From Cristatella mucedo (lineage: Eukaryota > Bryozoa > Phylactolaemata > Cristatellidae): a stretch of DNA of 64,000 bases. The stretch is from the NCBI GenBank assembly GCA_009760855.2, contig WPIO01000100.1, forward strand, positions 548,501 through 612,500, given 5' to 3'. Below, one piece after another: positions 21,240 to 34,270 of this stretch. The notes below the pieces were generated by a model. That model was given only the letters and a program-made list of their open reading frames with translations, was not told the DNA's origin and made no database searches. The first letter of the stretch is position 1; the number at the start of each line of letters is the position of its first letter. The translations under genes were made by a program, and so were the position numbers.

Positions 21240-21420
21240 CCGTGATGGCACACTAGGTAAGGCACAGTTAGTTGCTTTCACTACCTCGGTCCCGAGGTCG
21301 TGGGTTCGATTCCTGCGGTGGGCGATCCTTTATCGCCACTGCAAGCGGTGGTGATAGCCATAAAGGCTCTTCTGTCGCTATACAAAAAGAGGCTGTTTAA
21401 TCAGCTAGTATTTTTTTTTA
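21240..21420 (+). mobile_element. SINE 2, full-length
   Basis: The head GATGGCACACTAGGTAAGGC and B box GTGGGTTCGATTCC are of tRNA type. The body has GCCACTGCAAGCGGTGGTGA, GCCATAAAGGCTCTTCTGTC and AAAAAGAGGCTGTTTAATCA, ending in a T-rich tail. It is among the least diverged copies here. Confidence 0.88.
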
Positions 21421-22225
21421 TCAAGGGCTCTTACTAAAGGATGGCCCTGAGCATCTTCTTGTGATTGTTTTTATTGTTGGCTAAGCATGCTAATTGTGTG
21501 CTTTGGCATGTTAGTCTGAGCATGATACTGTGGATGTCATTGACCCTTAATATTGATCGTACATATACATTTGCATTGCGTCTTCAGATAGCTCAATCAC
21601 ATTCTAGACAAGGTTGCACTTAGCCACCCATGCCTTTGATCCATGTTCATTAGTCTCCTCACAGTATTTCTGTTCACGACCATTCCAAGCTTCTCCTTCA
21701 GAGCCTAGCTTCTTAGGATCCGGTCTTCCATGGGAGAAGTCAAGGGCAACCCGAGGGCAGGCAGTGCTTCTGTGTTATAATGACAAGGCAAACTTAGTAG
21801 TTTTGCACAAACCTAGTGTCATTCAGATGCTGGAATCCATCACCCACACTATTGACCCAGCCAGCATTCTCCACGTACGTAACTATGCTATTTTTAAATG
21901 ACCAGTGGATGGCTTCATTGCTCTACAGTCAACTGCTTGGTTAAAGTTCAGAAAAATTCGGAAAATTGGGGCATGGTTAGACATGGCATAGCCAGATTAG
22001 TACTTTCATTTTAATACCCTGTGTAGGCTTTTGTAACTCTTTGCTGGAGTATTAAGATTCTTACGTATGCTACCAAACTCGGCAACTATTCTGTGTGTCG
22101 TGAGCATCACAACTGCCACTTCTCTTATCTATGACCTGCATCAGGTTCGGATCAAGGAGTGCATACATCAATATTCATTCACTCATGATTCTTATGCAAC
22201 GATGACTACTCTTCTGCTGGCTAAT
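21421..22225. other. Intergenic, decayed LINE-like sequence
   Basis: It contains scattered words similar to LINE A 3' UTR and ORF (for example LVVLHKPSVIQMLESITHTI near 21795), but too decayed for boundaries. No gene seen. Confidence 0.4.
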
Positions 22226-22428
22226 GTGGCACTTCCTTTCCGGCTGTCTTGAGCTGTTACTTCCATGCTACTCACAACCACAACTGCTCTCCTGACTGCT
22301 ATGCTTCCCATTTTCTCTTTGTCGCATGAGATGAAGTCTGTTGGCTACCGAATGGGTACCGAAAGCTGCTTAGGCTGTGGGTGCGATATGCAAAACTCTC
22401 CTGCATAACACCCACATAGTCTTCATGG
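22226..22428 (+). mobile_element. LINE B 3' fragment
   Basis: GAAGTCTGTTGGCTACCGAA, GGTACCGAAAGCTGCTTAGG and GCAAAACTCTCCTGCATAAC match the family B 3' end. It stops about 30 bases short of the B tail and abuts an antisense LINE A. Confidence 0.8.
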
Positions 22429-22905
22429 CTTTGGTAGGTTGGGGCCAAAGAATGAAGGGACCTAAAAGTGAGTGACAATGAAGTCGATGCATTGCTTGAC
22501 TGGTAGCCATGCAGGTCGGTGAGAAGTGGTGTGATGTCGCAACTGCGACGTTCACGACAGACAAGCCTAGCTGCGGAATTTTGCACCATCTGTAATCGTC
22601 TGATTGCACATGCCAATAGGCCAGCAAGCAGTGACTTACAGAAATCAAGACGGATGTCACAAATGCATGGACCAACTTAGAAATGGTATCCTTCTGTAAG
22701 CAAGCCCGAATTTTAGCCATGTTATGTAGCTGAAAGTAGGCAGACTTGACTGTGGAGCTGATGTGGTCGTCTAATGAAAGGTACTTTGAAGCATGACACC
22801 TAGATGTCGTGCAGATTCAACAGGAGATATGGTGGCAGAGCCGATTTTTAGTGGTAGCCTTTCCAATTTCTGAATCACACTCGGTTTCCCGTGACTAGTT
22901 GAATC
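22429..22905 (-). mobile_element. LINE A fragment, antisense
   Basis: The minus strand encodes [20 protein letters not shown], the HGYQSSNAS segment and upstream KPSVI...SARHLGVML-like sequence. It is internal to ORF2, with no tail, and stops and frameshifts are present. Confidence 0.8.
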
Positions 22906-24764
22906 CACCGAAAGAAATCGATTGTGCCGAGATCCAGTTTTTATTGCATATTAAAGTGCACCATGCTATGTGCGCAGCCACGTAAAATTAAAAAATGTGC
23001 ATCCTCTTACTGTGGCAATCGCCTGAAATGACCTGGGATACTACCGCAATCCACTCTATTTTGCTACAAATCATCCTCAGATCGCCATTGCTAAGCTATA
23101 ATTGACATTGCATATAGGACTATACCCAGTTCAAAGTGCACCCACACAATTTCGCTCCATTGTGCACACGTGTTCTCATGCAATAAATTGCAATCGACTG
23201 CAACTTCCCCGAACCATACCTCAATATGCCGAAATGCACTGCAATCTGCCGAACAGCGACCAGAGACCAGAACGAATGCACTAGGAGCTCTAATTATGAT
23301 TACATGCTGCTCTACTCTTCGGTTATTGTGTACTTGCATAACTTCACTGTAACTGCCTCGGCCATTCTGCAGCAATGCACTGCAATCGACTGCAACTGCC
23401 TGGGCTAGTACGTCAATACACCGCAACCCACTGCTAAACGACTAGAATACATACACTTTAAGCCGAATAGTGATTGCACGTTGCTCTAATAATCGGTTAT
23501 TGTGTAATCGCACAATTTCACTACAATTTCCTCGACCGTTTGGCAGCAATGCACTGTAATAGACTGCAATGGCCCGGGCCAATACGGCAATCTACAGCAA
23601 TCGGATGCAAAATGCCCCGAAATTGGTGTCGCAATTCTCCAATTTCGAATGCATGTTACAAAGCACACTGGTTAAAGTCAGCCACTTCATTTTAAGCAAT
23701 TGCGCTCGTAAATCTCGGGCAATGCATGGCAGTCTCCGGCAATGGCTCGGCTCGAAGCAGCAATCCACTACAATCCGTGGCAAGGCGACCACAAATTGGC
23801 CGCACGAAGTGCCGATTGTCATTGCATTTCACATTTCTTTGTGCTAGTTTGCATGTTAATTGTCAACAATGCACGGCAATCGACAGCAGTGGCAGGGACC
23901 AATACCGCAATCTGTGGCAAATCGACGAGAAATCGGCTGCGCCAAGCTTCATTTCTCATCCCACGTAGCTTCTCACTGCGCCAGCACATGCTTTCAACCA
24001 GCTCTGCCCGTTCAATCTCGGGCAATGCATAGCAATCGATGGTAATATCCCGGGCAAAACGGCGATGCATTATGATCCATCTCAAATCACTGGGAAGTGA
24101 CTGGGCCAAGATCAAATTTATCTTACCTGTCACAGCACACGGTGTTTGAAGTGCAATCACATCATTTCAACCAATTGCACGTACAATCGAGAGTAATGAA
24201 TGGCAGTCGACAGCAATGGCCCGGGCCAATACTTAAGTTCTCGGCAAATTGACGAAAAATCGGCAGCTCGAATTGTCATGACATATAACATTCCGCTACC
24301 TCCAAAGTTAAACCGTGGCATTTTCAAGATGCTTTGCTCGTTAACTGTCAGCAATGCATGGCAATCCACAGCACTGTTATGGGTCGATAGCAAAATCCGT
24401 GGAATTATCTGCAATTAGCTGCAACTCATTCCACGTAACATGTTCCTGTGCGTGAATAATTTTCACCCATTGTGCGCGTTCAATCGATGGCAACGAACGG
24501 CAATGGATGGCAATGTCCCGGGAAATATGCCGTTCCAAAACGGTCCGTTACAAATGGACCGACAGTTGGTGAGAGAAGCTCTAACTGTTCCTGCATATTG
24601 CACTACACTGCATTAAAAGTGCAACTACGTCCTTTTAAACAATTGACAAAGGCACAATCGAGGGCAATGCATGGCAATCGACGGCAATAGCCCGGCCTCC
24701 AACACAAGCCGTTTCAAATTTGCTGGAAATCGGCTGCTTGAATTTGTAATTATCCCGTTTTGCC

Positions 24765-25143
<379 letters not shown>

Positions 25144-25390
25144 TTTTTGCGTTCAACCTTGGGTAATTCATGGCAATTGCTCGAGAAAATATAACATTCT
25201 GTGACTGTCTGTTACAATTAAAACAAACAAAGCTGGTGGGAGATCACGGTTTCTTGCATATTGCATTGCATTAAAGTGTAATTATTAGTGTGTTTAAAAG
25301 TGCAACATCAGCCTTTTCGCAAACGTAGATTCGAGGGCAATGCGTCGCAATCAATGGCAACGGCCTGGGAAAGTACGGACATCTATCCGT

Positions 25391-26180
25391 CGTAAGCATA
25401 CACACTCGACTCAAGTCTTGAGACTAGGGATATGGGTCAAGCAATCGTACCAGGTGAGTGAGACGTTGTGGTGAGCTGCAAAAACATTTAACCCCCCCCC
25501 CCACAGCCAGGTGTGGTGAGCATTAGAGGACTGGTGAGGGCTAAAACATCAGTGGTAAACCATAAAGCACAAGTCATATTATTTGCTTTACCGATCGGCT
25601 TTTTGGCACAGGTGTTTCCATTCTATTGATCAACCAATCTATGGCTTGCTAAGGCAGCAAGAACCGGGTCTACTGCAGAAAGAACAGTCCCCTTTGCTAG
25701 AATGCTTTGCCGAGAACGCCTGCAATGGCCCAGACGTTTGATAGCTTGCTGCTGCTGGCCGCGCTTCTCTGGCTCGGCTCGGGCTCGTTTTAGCTTGCTT
25801 GCAGCTCGTTTTCATTTCTATGAAAGCCTAGTCGGCTATGCAGTCCAACCTTGACTCCTTCGCAGGTCAGCAAAACACCCAGGTCAGCAGCTGCCGTGGG
25901 CAGAGGGCGAGGGCACATCGTTCGCGATGTCGCCAGCAGACCGGGCGCCACCACCGACTCGTCGTCCGCTGCTACACTGCAGGTGTGTCTCGTGTGGCGG
26001 TGGCAAGCCTGCCGCTTTCCGCCACTGCTCTCCGCCGCAGCTCTGCTGCTGCTGCCTCTCCAGCTCTTATCTCCCTTTTTCGCTGGCCTTGCCCTTTAAG
26101 GCGCTCGTCCGGTTTCCTAGGGCCACTTTTCGCCTGCCGAGCAAAGCCAGAGGCAGCCGCTGCTGCAGCCGAGCTCGCCG
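25391..26180. other. Region upstream of the 26.2 kb open frame
   Basis: It contains a poly-C run near 25493-25502 and becomes CTG/GC-rich after about 25.9 kb. Several overlapping open frames exist there in all phases, as expected of GC-rich DNA. No promoter motif was identified. Confidence 0.4.
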
Positions 26181-27362
26181 GTGTTTGCCGCCGGCGTCGC
26201 TCGAGCGCCACTCGCCGGCTTGGCGATATTCCTCGACGACGACGGCGACGGGTTTGCCCCTCAGCAGCAGCAGCAGCAGCAGAGGCAGTGCTCGTTTGGC
26301 GAATACCGCGGTGGCAGCAGCGCTGCTGCAATGACCGACGACGCAGACTTTCCACCGCTCGCCGCGGTCGGCCGCACCGTCTCGTCTAAAGCCAAGGGCA
26401 CCATCTCCTCTAAAGCCAAGGGTGGCTGGCCACCTCCGGCTGCTGCTCGGGCCACCGCCAGCGGCCTCGGCACCCAGCTCCGGCCGGGGGGCGTCGGCGC
26501 CTCGGCTGCTGCTGCGCCACATTGCGCCCGGAAGACGCCAAGCGCTGGGCACGCCATGAGGGTGATCGACGTGTGGTCTCCGCCGCCTGCTGCTCTCGCT
26601 CGAGGTTCGCCCATCAGGCAGCAGGCAGCTGCTGCTGGCCGACCGCTCAGCCCTGCTGCGCCTCGAAGCTCTGGCCAGCCGGTCGGCTGGCCGTGCCTAG
26701 GCGGCGTCGGCCACGATGCTGCGGACTGCGGTGACGATGGCAGCTGCAGCGAAAGTGGTCCGATGGTTCTAGAGCAGCGTGCCAACCAACCGGCTGCTGC
26801 TGCTGGCCGGCGGCTCGACAGCACGACCTCGTCGTGTGCCTCGGCTGATGATGCTTCTGCCGCCACCGCCACTGGCAGCCCTGGCTCACCCGGCCCGTGT
26901 AGCTTGGAGCCAGCAGCACCATCACAGCACAAGCCGCCTCCGTCGTCTGCTGCTGCGCCCGGCGCGAACCGTCAGCAGTGCAGGCCGGACAAAGGCTGCG
27001 TTGCCGCCGTGCGAAGCGGCGAGTACGAAGCCCCTCCTCGGTTTGGCAGAACTCGGATGCCACAGCCATCGCAGCAGCAGTCGGCCGTGGCTCCATCGTC
27101 AGCATCCACGATGGACCGACGTCCGCCTGCCAAAGGCGGCAGCACGTGCTCGTCAGCTGCTCCGAATGCCGCCACTTGGAGCAGCAATCTTTCCGATGTG
27201 AATGAAAGCAGAATGAAACGGCGGAATGAAAGCAGCGGTAGCAGGCCGGCGAACCGTGCATCTAAGGACGTCCCAGGCGCTGCCGCAGCACGTGCCGACA
27301 GTGCGACTGCACCGGTGCTGGAACGCGATGCCATCTCAGAGTCAGTAGTAGTCTTGCAGTAG
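26181..27362 (+). CDS. Hypothetical 393-codon low-complexity frame
   Basis: I do not recognise this protein. The frame is rich in Ala, Ser, Pro, Gly and Arg with a Gln7 run. It contains TDDADFPPLAAVG near residues 51-65 (in-frame ATG at 26331), a doubled SSKAKG motif just after, and a basic ESRMKRRNESS segment near the end. There is no predicted signal or membrane segment. It could be an intronless gene, an exon of a disordered protein, or a chance frame in (CTG)n-rich DNA: the opposite strand also has long frames here. Its length and single uninterrupted frame are the only support. Confidence 0.3.
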   Translation: MFAAGVARAPLAGLAIFLDDDGDGFAPQQQQQQQRQCSFGEYRGGSSAAAMTDDADFPPLAAVGRTVSSKAKGTISSKAKGGWPPPAAARATASGLGTQLRPGGVGASAAAAPHCARKTPSAGHAMRVIDVWSPPPAALARGSPIRQQAAAAGRPLSPAAPRSSGQPVGWPCLGGVGHDAADCGDDGSCSESGPMVLEQRANQPAAAAGRRLDSTTSSCASADDASAATATGSPGSPGPCSLEPAAPSQHKPPPSSAAAPGANRQQCRPDKGCVAAVRSGEYEAPPRFGRTRMPQPSQQQSAVAPSSASTMDRRPPAKGGSTCSSAAPNAATWSSNLSDVNESRMKRRNESSGSRPANRASKDVPGAAAARADSATAPVLERDAISESVVVLQ

Positions 27363-27935
27363 CGCCGATCTTTGCTTGAATGTTGATTTGCCCACTTCGG
27401 CTCTATCGTTTTGTTTTCCGGCTGCTGGCTTTCTGCTGTTTGCATAGCCGCATGCTTTTGCGGTGTGCGAAGCTCCGTGGCGATTCGTCATTGAATGAGC
27501 TCATTGCCTCCATTGTCAAGTCCGGCGTACTGTCACTCGAGGGACGTTATCAAAATTAGGACCTAGTTAATTGAGGACTCGGCAGCCAAACTAGTTCATT
27601 TGTTTGTGACGTTGCCTATAAATTATCTGCACTTCACTTTGTTCAGGACTCCCTGCTTGTGCCCATCATCGTCAGTAATTGCTGCTAAACTCCAGCTTGG
27701 TTAGTTTTTTGTGGTATCACAAAACACCCATCTATCTGCCTGGGCTTCACTCGCTTCGTTTCAAGATTCCTCCAGATCCGCTCACTCCCTGCGTCTACAG
27801 GCCGGTTCAGTCGTCGTTGATTCTCTAGTGCACGGGTCTTAGCCCAGGGTTAAGACTCTCGAACGTCACCACTACCTGGGTGGTGGGTTGGAGTAGTGCT
27901 GCAAAGTAGGCAGTTCCTAATTAATTGCCCACAGC
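27363..27935. other. Intergenic, no feature recognised
   Basis: A short GGGTCTTAGCCCAGGGTTAAG at about 27836 resembles a SINE 2 head, but no body follows clearly. Confidence 0.4.
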
Positions 27936-28405
27936 GTGGCACTAAATTCGAAACTTTTGGTTGTCGAACCTTCAGCTCATGTGCACCGAAAGTGTGAAAC
28001 TCGTCTTTTGGCTTCGGCCCTACCTGTAGCGACTTTGCCCAATTTGACTAAGAATAATATTCATAGCTTGTTTATGCAGCTCAGCAGAACATGCCTGCGT
28101 TGTTCTCACCTTTTCTTGCTTGTCCCAGTGAACGTGTCTTATTTCGCTCCCACGCATTTCGTGCTTGATGTTACCTGATGATGTTACCAACCAGGGGTAG
28201 CTCCAAGTGCCTTTTTGTATGCTCATGCATGCTCATCTCAGCATCGTACTTGCGTGATCTTACACGCACTGTCCCAAGCACGACACCCTGCTTGTCATTT
28301 ACCCTGGGTTATTGCTTCTCTTGCAGTCAGTTGTGTAGAGCCAGTTGTTAGAGATTCAGTTCCCTCAGGGTGCTGTACAAACGACATTATTATTACTACT
28401 ACTGC
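27936..28405 (+). mobile_element. LINE remnant with A-like tail, diverged
   Basis: It starts with a coding-like TTCAGCTCATGTGCACCGAA block (cf. 21.0 kb). It ends in GAGATTCAGTTCCCTCAGGG, TGCTGTACAAACG and an (ATT)n/(ACT)n run, a variant of the family A tail. Confidence 0.6.
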
Positions 28406-28894
28406 TTAATGCTAGCAGATGCTGTAAAAGGGAATCCAGCCAGAATGCATTTTTCCAGCCGAGATGGCTCACTGCTGCTGACCTGATTTACACAGGCCTA
28501 AAGTTGAAGGGAGTATGGTAAATGGCTAGGGTGATTCCGACCTATAGATAAAAACACATAAACTGGTCGTGCAGTGGTCTCCATGGTGGCAGCTGGCTCT
28601 TGTGCAAACGACGATACCTTCGGACCTGCCGAGAGGCTACTTTTTTACGCTCGAAACCCTCGGCGAGCAAGATTTTTGCAGATAATGTATCGCGGCCTCA
28701 AAAGTGTAAACTTCCTCCACTATTGATTTTTAAATTGCATCGGATAAGTTTTTAGAAAGTGCATATGTTTAGTCCTTATTGGTGACCTATTGTACACATT
28801 GCTGAGGCTATTTATTGAGGTTATGGTCAGGCCTTACTGTCGTCAAGGCATTATTGTCTACACCGATATGGTTCTGTTCCCAACTTGTTGTTTA

Positions 28895-29023
28895 TCAACC
28901 ATGATACCACTAACCATTCGACCGTGCTTCCTTTGCAGCAAATGTAAAGTGCCTAGAAAGAGATTGTTCTCTGTGGGCGCTATATTAAATGCATTAATAA
29001 TATTATTATTATTATTATTATAA
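28895..29023 (+). mobile_element. LINE A 3' tail
   Basis: CTTTGCAGCAAATGTAAAGT, GCCTAGAAAGAGATTGTTCT and (ATT)n are the terminal part of family A without coding sequence. Confidence 0.85.
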
Positions 29024-29639
29024 CTACCCACAAGCCCCCAACAGTGAGTGCAAAGCTAGTCAACTGGATATTGAGGTATCCGGGGCATAGCTTGTATGAG
29101 TACCTGCTCCGTGGTGCGCACACACACGTACTCACACATGTATGTGACCGAAAGATCACAAACCTTGGTTACTAAGGGCAGCGTACCATAGTTGAACCTT
29201 TTGTGGTTGGAAGTAGCAGGCTGTAAGTCATTGCTAAGCTAGATTTTTGAAATAAATAGTCATTAATGCAGTTGACATATAATTTGACATTCGTTAGACC
29301 TGTATGGTTTCATACCGAAGGCTGCTGTCTATAAATCTGGGAGTGGTGACTGCAACGCAGTGTTTGACCCGTCGTCCACGTGTCCTGTCTCGGAAGGTAG
29401 AGGCTTAAACCAAGCATGGAATGGCATTCGGGAGCCTTCTTACTCAGGTGGAGAGCGTAGCTTCCGGCCAGGTGTATGTGTGAGGGCTGTCCTGTACGGA
29501 CCCTGAACCAGTTCAGTGCATCTGCCTGACCCACCCCCCTTTTGCTAACAGAAATTGTTGATATAACGACTGAGCACCAGAGCTCCTCAGGTGTTCAGTC
29601 GAGCAGTGGCTAGGATGCGTCACTGTAAATCTCTCAAAC

Positions 29640-32600
29640 TTAGTGGTCATCAGGCCTGTTGTAACCCAATCGGCCAGACTTAACGCTTGCCTTTGGAATC
29701 CTCGCTCAATGTGCAATAAACCTCTAGTAATAAACGACCTTATTTCTGAAAATGGTATCGACCTGCTCGCCCTAACTGAAACTTGGCTGAAATCGATAAA
29801 CTGCCCGACAATTAAAGACGCTACTCCATCTGGTTTCACGTTCTTTCACACCCCTAGATCAATCAAAACTGGAGGTGGAGTTGCTATGATCGTGCGCTCG
29901 AAATTCAACTTCAAGCCATTTGCGGTACCCTCGAAGCAGTCTTTTGAATCAATTGTCCTGGTCTCACCCGAAAACAAGCTACCGATAGTGGCAGTAGTCT
30001 ATCGCCCACCAGGTACCAAATCCTCCTTTATCTCAGATTTCTCCGATCTCATTTCGATTCTGTGTGCAAGAAATCGATCCTTCCTCGTTATGGGTGATTT
30101 CAACGTTCACTTTGATAACTTATCTGACGCTTTCAGCACCGAATTTCGTACATTGACAGACTCATTATCTCTTGTGACTCATGTGCATGGCCCTACCCAC
30201 ATCAAGGGTCACACACTCGACCAAATTTTTCTCATATAACTGCACTTTGTCATCACCAGTTATCACCAAATCCTGCTTATCTGACCACATGCAGATCTCA
30301 TTCAATCTACAGTGTGTGCCCACATTCTCCTCTAAAATAACCTGTGAATCGCGAAACCTCAAGACCCTTGACATCGATGCTGTCCGTGCGAGCATATCTG
30401 CTTCACCTTTGCTGCTCAGTCCTCCCTCCGATCTGTCATCACTGGTAGATTGCTACAACACGACACTAGCTGACACGATCGACGAGTTTGCACCTTTGAC
30501 AAAGCGCACTGTGCGCCCCCGCCCAGACGGCCTATGGTTTACCACAGACATTAAACTAGCCAAGTCTACTAAACGAAAGCTTGAAAAGGCATACAAAAGA
30601 TCCGGACAAACTGTCCATCGACAGGCATATGAAGACTACTGTAGGTCGTACCAATCGATCCTAGCAAAGGCTAAGTCTAGCTTCTATAGAAACATTGTTG
30701 AATCACAGATGCACAATCCAAAAATGCTGATGTCGACAATAAACCATCTCCTCAACCGTTCCCAGGTTAGCTCCTTACCTGATGATCCTTGTGATGATCT
30801 AGCCGATCGCTTCTCTCGATTCTTTGTGCAGAAGATAGACAAGATCAGGGAATCCATCCCTGCGATGACAACCTCCCCACTAGAATGCTGTTCCTCGGTT
30901 CCTGGCTGCGCCTCAATGTCTGCATTTAAACAGGTCACTAGTGATGTAGTCCTAAAGCTCGTATCTCAATCAAAGAAGACAACAAGTCCACTGGACCCTA
31001 TTCCCACTGTCCTGCTCCTACGTTGCATTGATCTGCTGCTGCCATGCATAACCAACATCATTAATATGTCATTAGCCTCAGGTCAGGTCCCAGCACCTTT
31101 CAAAAAAGCTGTAGTCAGGCCACTTCTCAAGAAAGCGACACTAAACTAAGAGAACTAGAGCAGCTACCGCCCAGTTTCCCTTCTATCATTCCTATCATGG
31201 AACGGGTCGTGGCAGACCAGCTGAACTCGTATATCGAAACCTCACACCTTGCTAGTAAGTTCCAGTCTGGCTTTAGAGCTAATCACTCCACAGAGTCAGC
31301 ATTGCTTCGGGTATACAACGACCTACTTAGGAATGCAGACATGGGTAGAGTGTCTCTTCTTGTTTTGCTCGATCTTTCGGCAGCTTTTGATACCATCGAT
31401 CACAAAGTACTTCTAGAGCGCCTCTCATCTCGCCTGGGCATCACTGGCACTGCTCTGCAGTGGTTCAGGTCCTATCTCAGTGGGAGACTCCAGAGTGTTG
31501 ACGTGAATGGACAAAGATCATCTGAAGTACCTCTAAAATATGGAGTACCTCAGGGCTCTGTGCTAGGTCCGGTCCTTTTCACCGTTTATACTCTCCCTCT
31601 CGCTGATGTGATTGCCAAGCACAATCTAGGCTTTCACTTCTATGCAGATGACACTCAGTTGTACCTTTGCTTTGATCCCTCCCAGCCTTCGAGCACCTCA
31701 AATTCTCTCAACTCACTTGCTGCATGCATTGATGACATCCGATCATGGATGGCAGCAAATTTTCTAAAACTAAACGATGATAAAACTAACTTACTAGTTA
31801 TGGGCAAACCTAGTGTTATTCAGAAATTGGAAAGGCTGACTCTCAAAATTGGCTCTGCCAGCATATCTCCAGTTGCATCAGCTCGAAATCTAGGTGCCAT
31901 ATTCCAAAGCGACCTCTCGTTAGACGACCACATCAGCTCCACAGTCAAATCAGCCTATTTTCAGCTTCATAACATTGCTAAAATTAGGGCTTGTTTAGAT
32001 AAGGATACCACGTCCAAGTTGGTCCATGCATTCGTGACATCTCGTCTCGACTTCTGCAACTCACTGCTTACTGGCCTACCAGCATGTGCGATCAGGCGAT
32101 TGCAGCTGGTGCAAAACTCTGCAGCTAGGCTTGTCTGTCGTGAGCGTCGCAGTTGCCACATTACTCCACTTCTCGCCGACCTGCACTGGTTACCAGTCAA
32201 GCAACGGATTGACTTCAAGGTTTTGTCGCTCACTTTTAGGTCTCTTCATTCTATGGCTCCAGCCTATCTGTCAGATATACTACCCCATCAGGCAAAGCAT
32301 CGTACCACTCGCTTTTCGGAATCCAACAGTCTAGAAATACCTCGTACAAACCTTAAATCCTTTGGAGACCGTGCATTTAGCTCGTATGCTCCCACAGCCT
32401 GGAACTCCCTCCCGACCTGCATCAGAACATCCCCTGACCTGACCACATTTAAAAGAAACTTAAAAACATACCTATTTAGGACAGCATTTAGTGGGTCCTT
32501 GTGATTCGTCCTCAATGTGCTTATGCGTGCTGACACTGTTCATGCTGCCACTAACCACATTTGCATGCTGACCCAGTGCATGTAACCCCTAACCATGTTA

Positions 32601-32735
32601 TTCATTTTGTTTGTTTTTCAAGCATGATTTTACTTACTATTCTATTGCGTATCACTTTGCAGCAAATGTAAAGCGCCTAGAAAGAGATTAAGTTCTCTGA
32701 GGGCGCTTTATCAAGTGCAATATTATTATTATTAG
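29640..32735 (+). mobile_element. LINE A, longest copy (L2/CR1 clade), inactive
   Basis: This is a non-LTR retrotransposon ORF2. The first frame (29643-30239) is an apurinic-type endonuclease with WNPRSMCNK, LTETWL, GGGVAMIVRS, VYRPPGT, MGDFNVHFD and HIKGHTLDQIF. The SDHMQISF motif follows in a shifted frame (30181-31149). The reverse transcriptase (31197-32504, 435 aa) has [41 protein letters not shown], the catalytic FYADDTQ and [16 protein letters not shown], then the C-terminal AWNSLP block. A frameshift near 30237, stops at about 31147 and 31156 and a small deletion near 31195 break the ORF. The 3' UTR ends in the conserved terminal motif and (ATT)n. No ORF1 was recognised upstream, so it may be 5'-truncated. 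Confidence 0.93.
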
Positions 32736-32974
32736 GAGCCACAGTTCTCACTCTTACCTGCAGTCGGACTCGTCTTATCCGTTCGTGCACATCTGCACTG
32801 CCTCAGTTTTGTGTCCTGGCCTCCTGATGCCCTCCGGTTCTCTCTCGTGCTATAGTCTAGTCGTCTGCAGGACCTAGACTGAGCGGCTTGCCCACTTCCG
32901 CCGTTCCTGCTCAACGGTGCCCCTCCGATCTGACTAGAAGCTTCCAATTCTTTTCTTTTCTCCAAATTCTTACC

Positions 32975-33475
32975 GTGTTCCACAAGGCCTGCCGTGGCTT
33001 GGCTCTGTCAAACCTTTCTGAACCGTTGCACCAGTTTCAGACGCCTCGTGCCCTCAGGTCCTCGACGTAGGATACTTTAGCCGTTCTATTCCTGTGCCTG
33101 CAGACTGCTGGCGAATGACGCTTTTGCTCTGCATGATTTCCTATACTGTGGGACTCACTTCCGAAATCCTGACACAACTGCTCTCCTTCTCCTCTTCTGC
33201 TGCTGCATGTGGTAGATCCTTCGCAGCCGTCGTGCGCTGCTACTTCCATGCTACTCACTTATTGATGTACTGCCCTCGTGACTCAGCTTCAGCTTGTCAC
33301 TTCTTGTTGTTGCTTGAGATAAAGTCCGTTGGCTGCCGTGTGCGCTCTGAAACCTGCTTAGACTTAAGAGTTTACTATATGAAACTCTCTAGTCTAAAAC
33401 CCACTTAGTCCTTGTGGCTTTTTGGAGATGCAGACGGAGATGCATCAAGTTACATTACATCATGGACACAGTTAC
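32975..33475 (+). mobile_element. LINE B 3' remnant, diverged
   Basis: CACAAGGCCTGCCGTGGCTT, GCACCAGTTTCAGACGCCTC and GAGATAAAGTCCGTTGGCTG are B words in order; the end is AGTTACATTACAT. Frames are broken. Confidence 0.75.
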
Positions 33476-33651
33476 CTATCGATATTTATGCGCTCTACAA
33501 AAAGCAGCTGATAATGGATTAGTCCAAGCCAATTTTGATTCGAATGTCACTTATGCACGTGAGATCCTAGATTCCACCCCAGAAATTCAACGCACTCCCG
33601 TATCGTTGGAGTGATACTTTGCAACTGTCTGCCTTGCGAACCCGGCACTGC

Positions 33652-33830
33652 AGTCATCATAGAACTTAATCTCTTTCTAGGCACTGTACATTTGCTGCAA
33701 AGGAAATGTGATAGAACGGTTAATGAGAGCATGTTCAATGGCAACAACCATGACAGGGTTAGAGGTGCACAGGGTCAGCATGTAAATATGGTTAGTGGCA
33801 GCATGCACAGTGTCACACACAACATTGTCA
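33652..33830 (-). mobile_element. LINE A 3' UTR, antisense
   Basis: AACTTAATCTCTTTCTAGGC, then GTACATTTGCTGCAAAGGAA and AGGGTCAGCATGTAAATATG match the 3' UTR of family A reversed. Confidence 0.8.
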
Positions 33831-34155
33831 GCCAGTCGGCCCGACGGCTCGTCCGAGAAGAGAAATCAGTTGCAGGTTCACCTTGTAGACATCTGTAGAA
33901 CGAGGCATCACTGTTCCAACTGCCACTAGTTTGCTCACTTATTTGACACGTGTGTGGTGGTCTCTGCGAGTGTGCTTGCACATGCCGTGCTTCTGCGAGC
34001 AATGCAGGTGATCCAAAAAAGCAGACCTCGGCGTTCCATGGCTGCCTGCCCCGTGCACACTACACTGTTGCTTGCCCCGGTTGCTCGGTTTGAAGTATAT
34101 CCCGCAGTTGGACCTCGCTTAAAACCAATTGTGCCATGCCAACAAAGCTGTTGAG

Positions 34156-34202
<47 letters not shown>

Positions 34203-34230
34203 AACTCGTACAGGACATCCCTTGGTTTAA

Positions 34231-34270
<40 letters not shown>

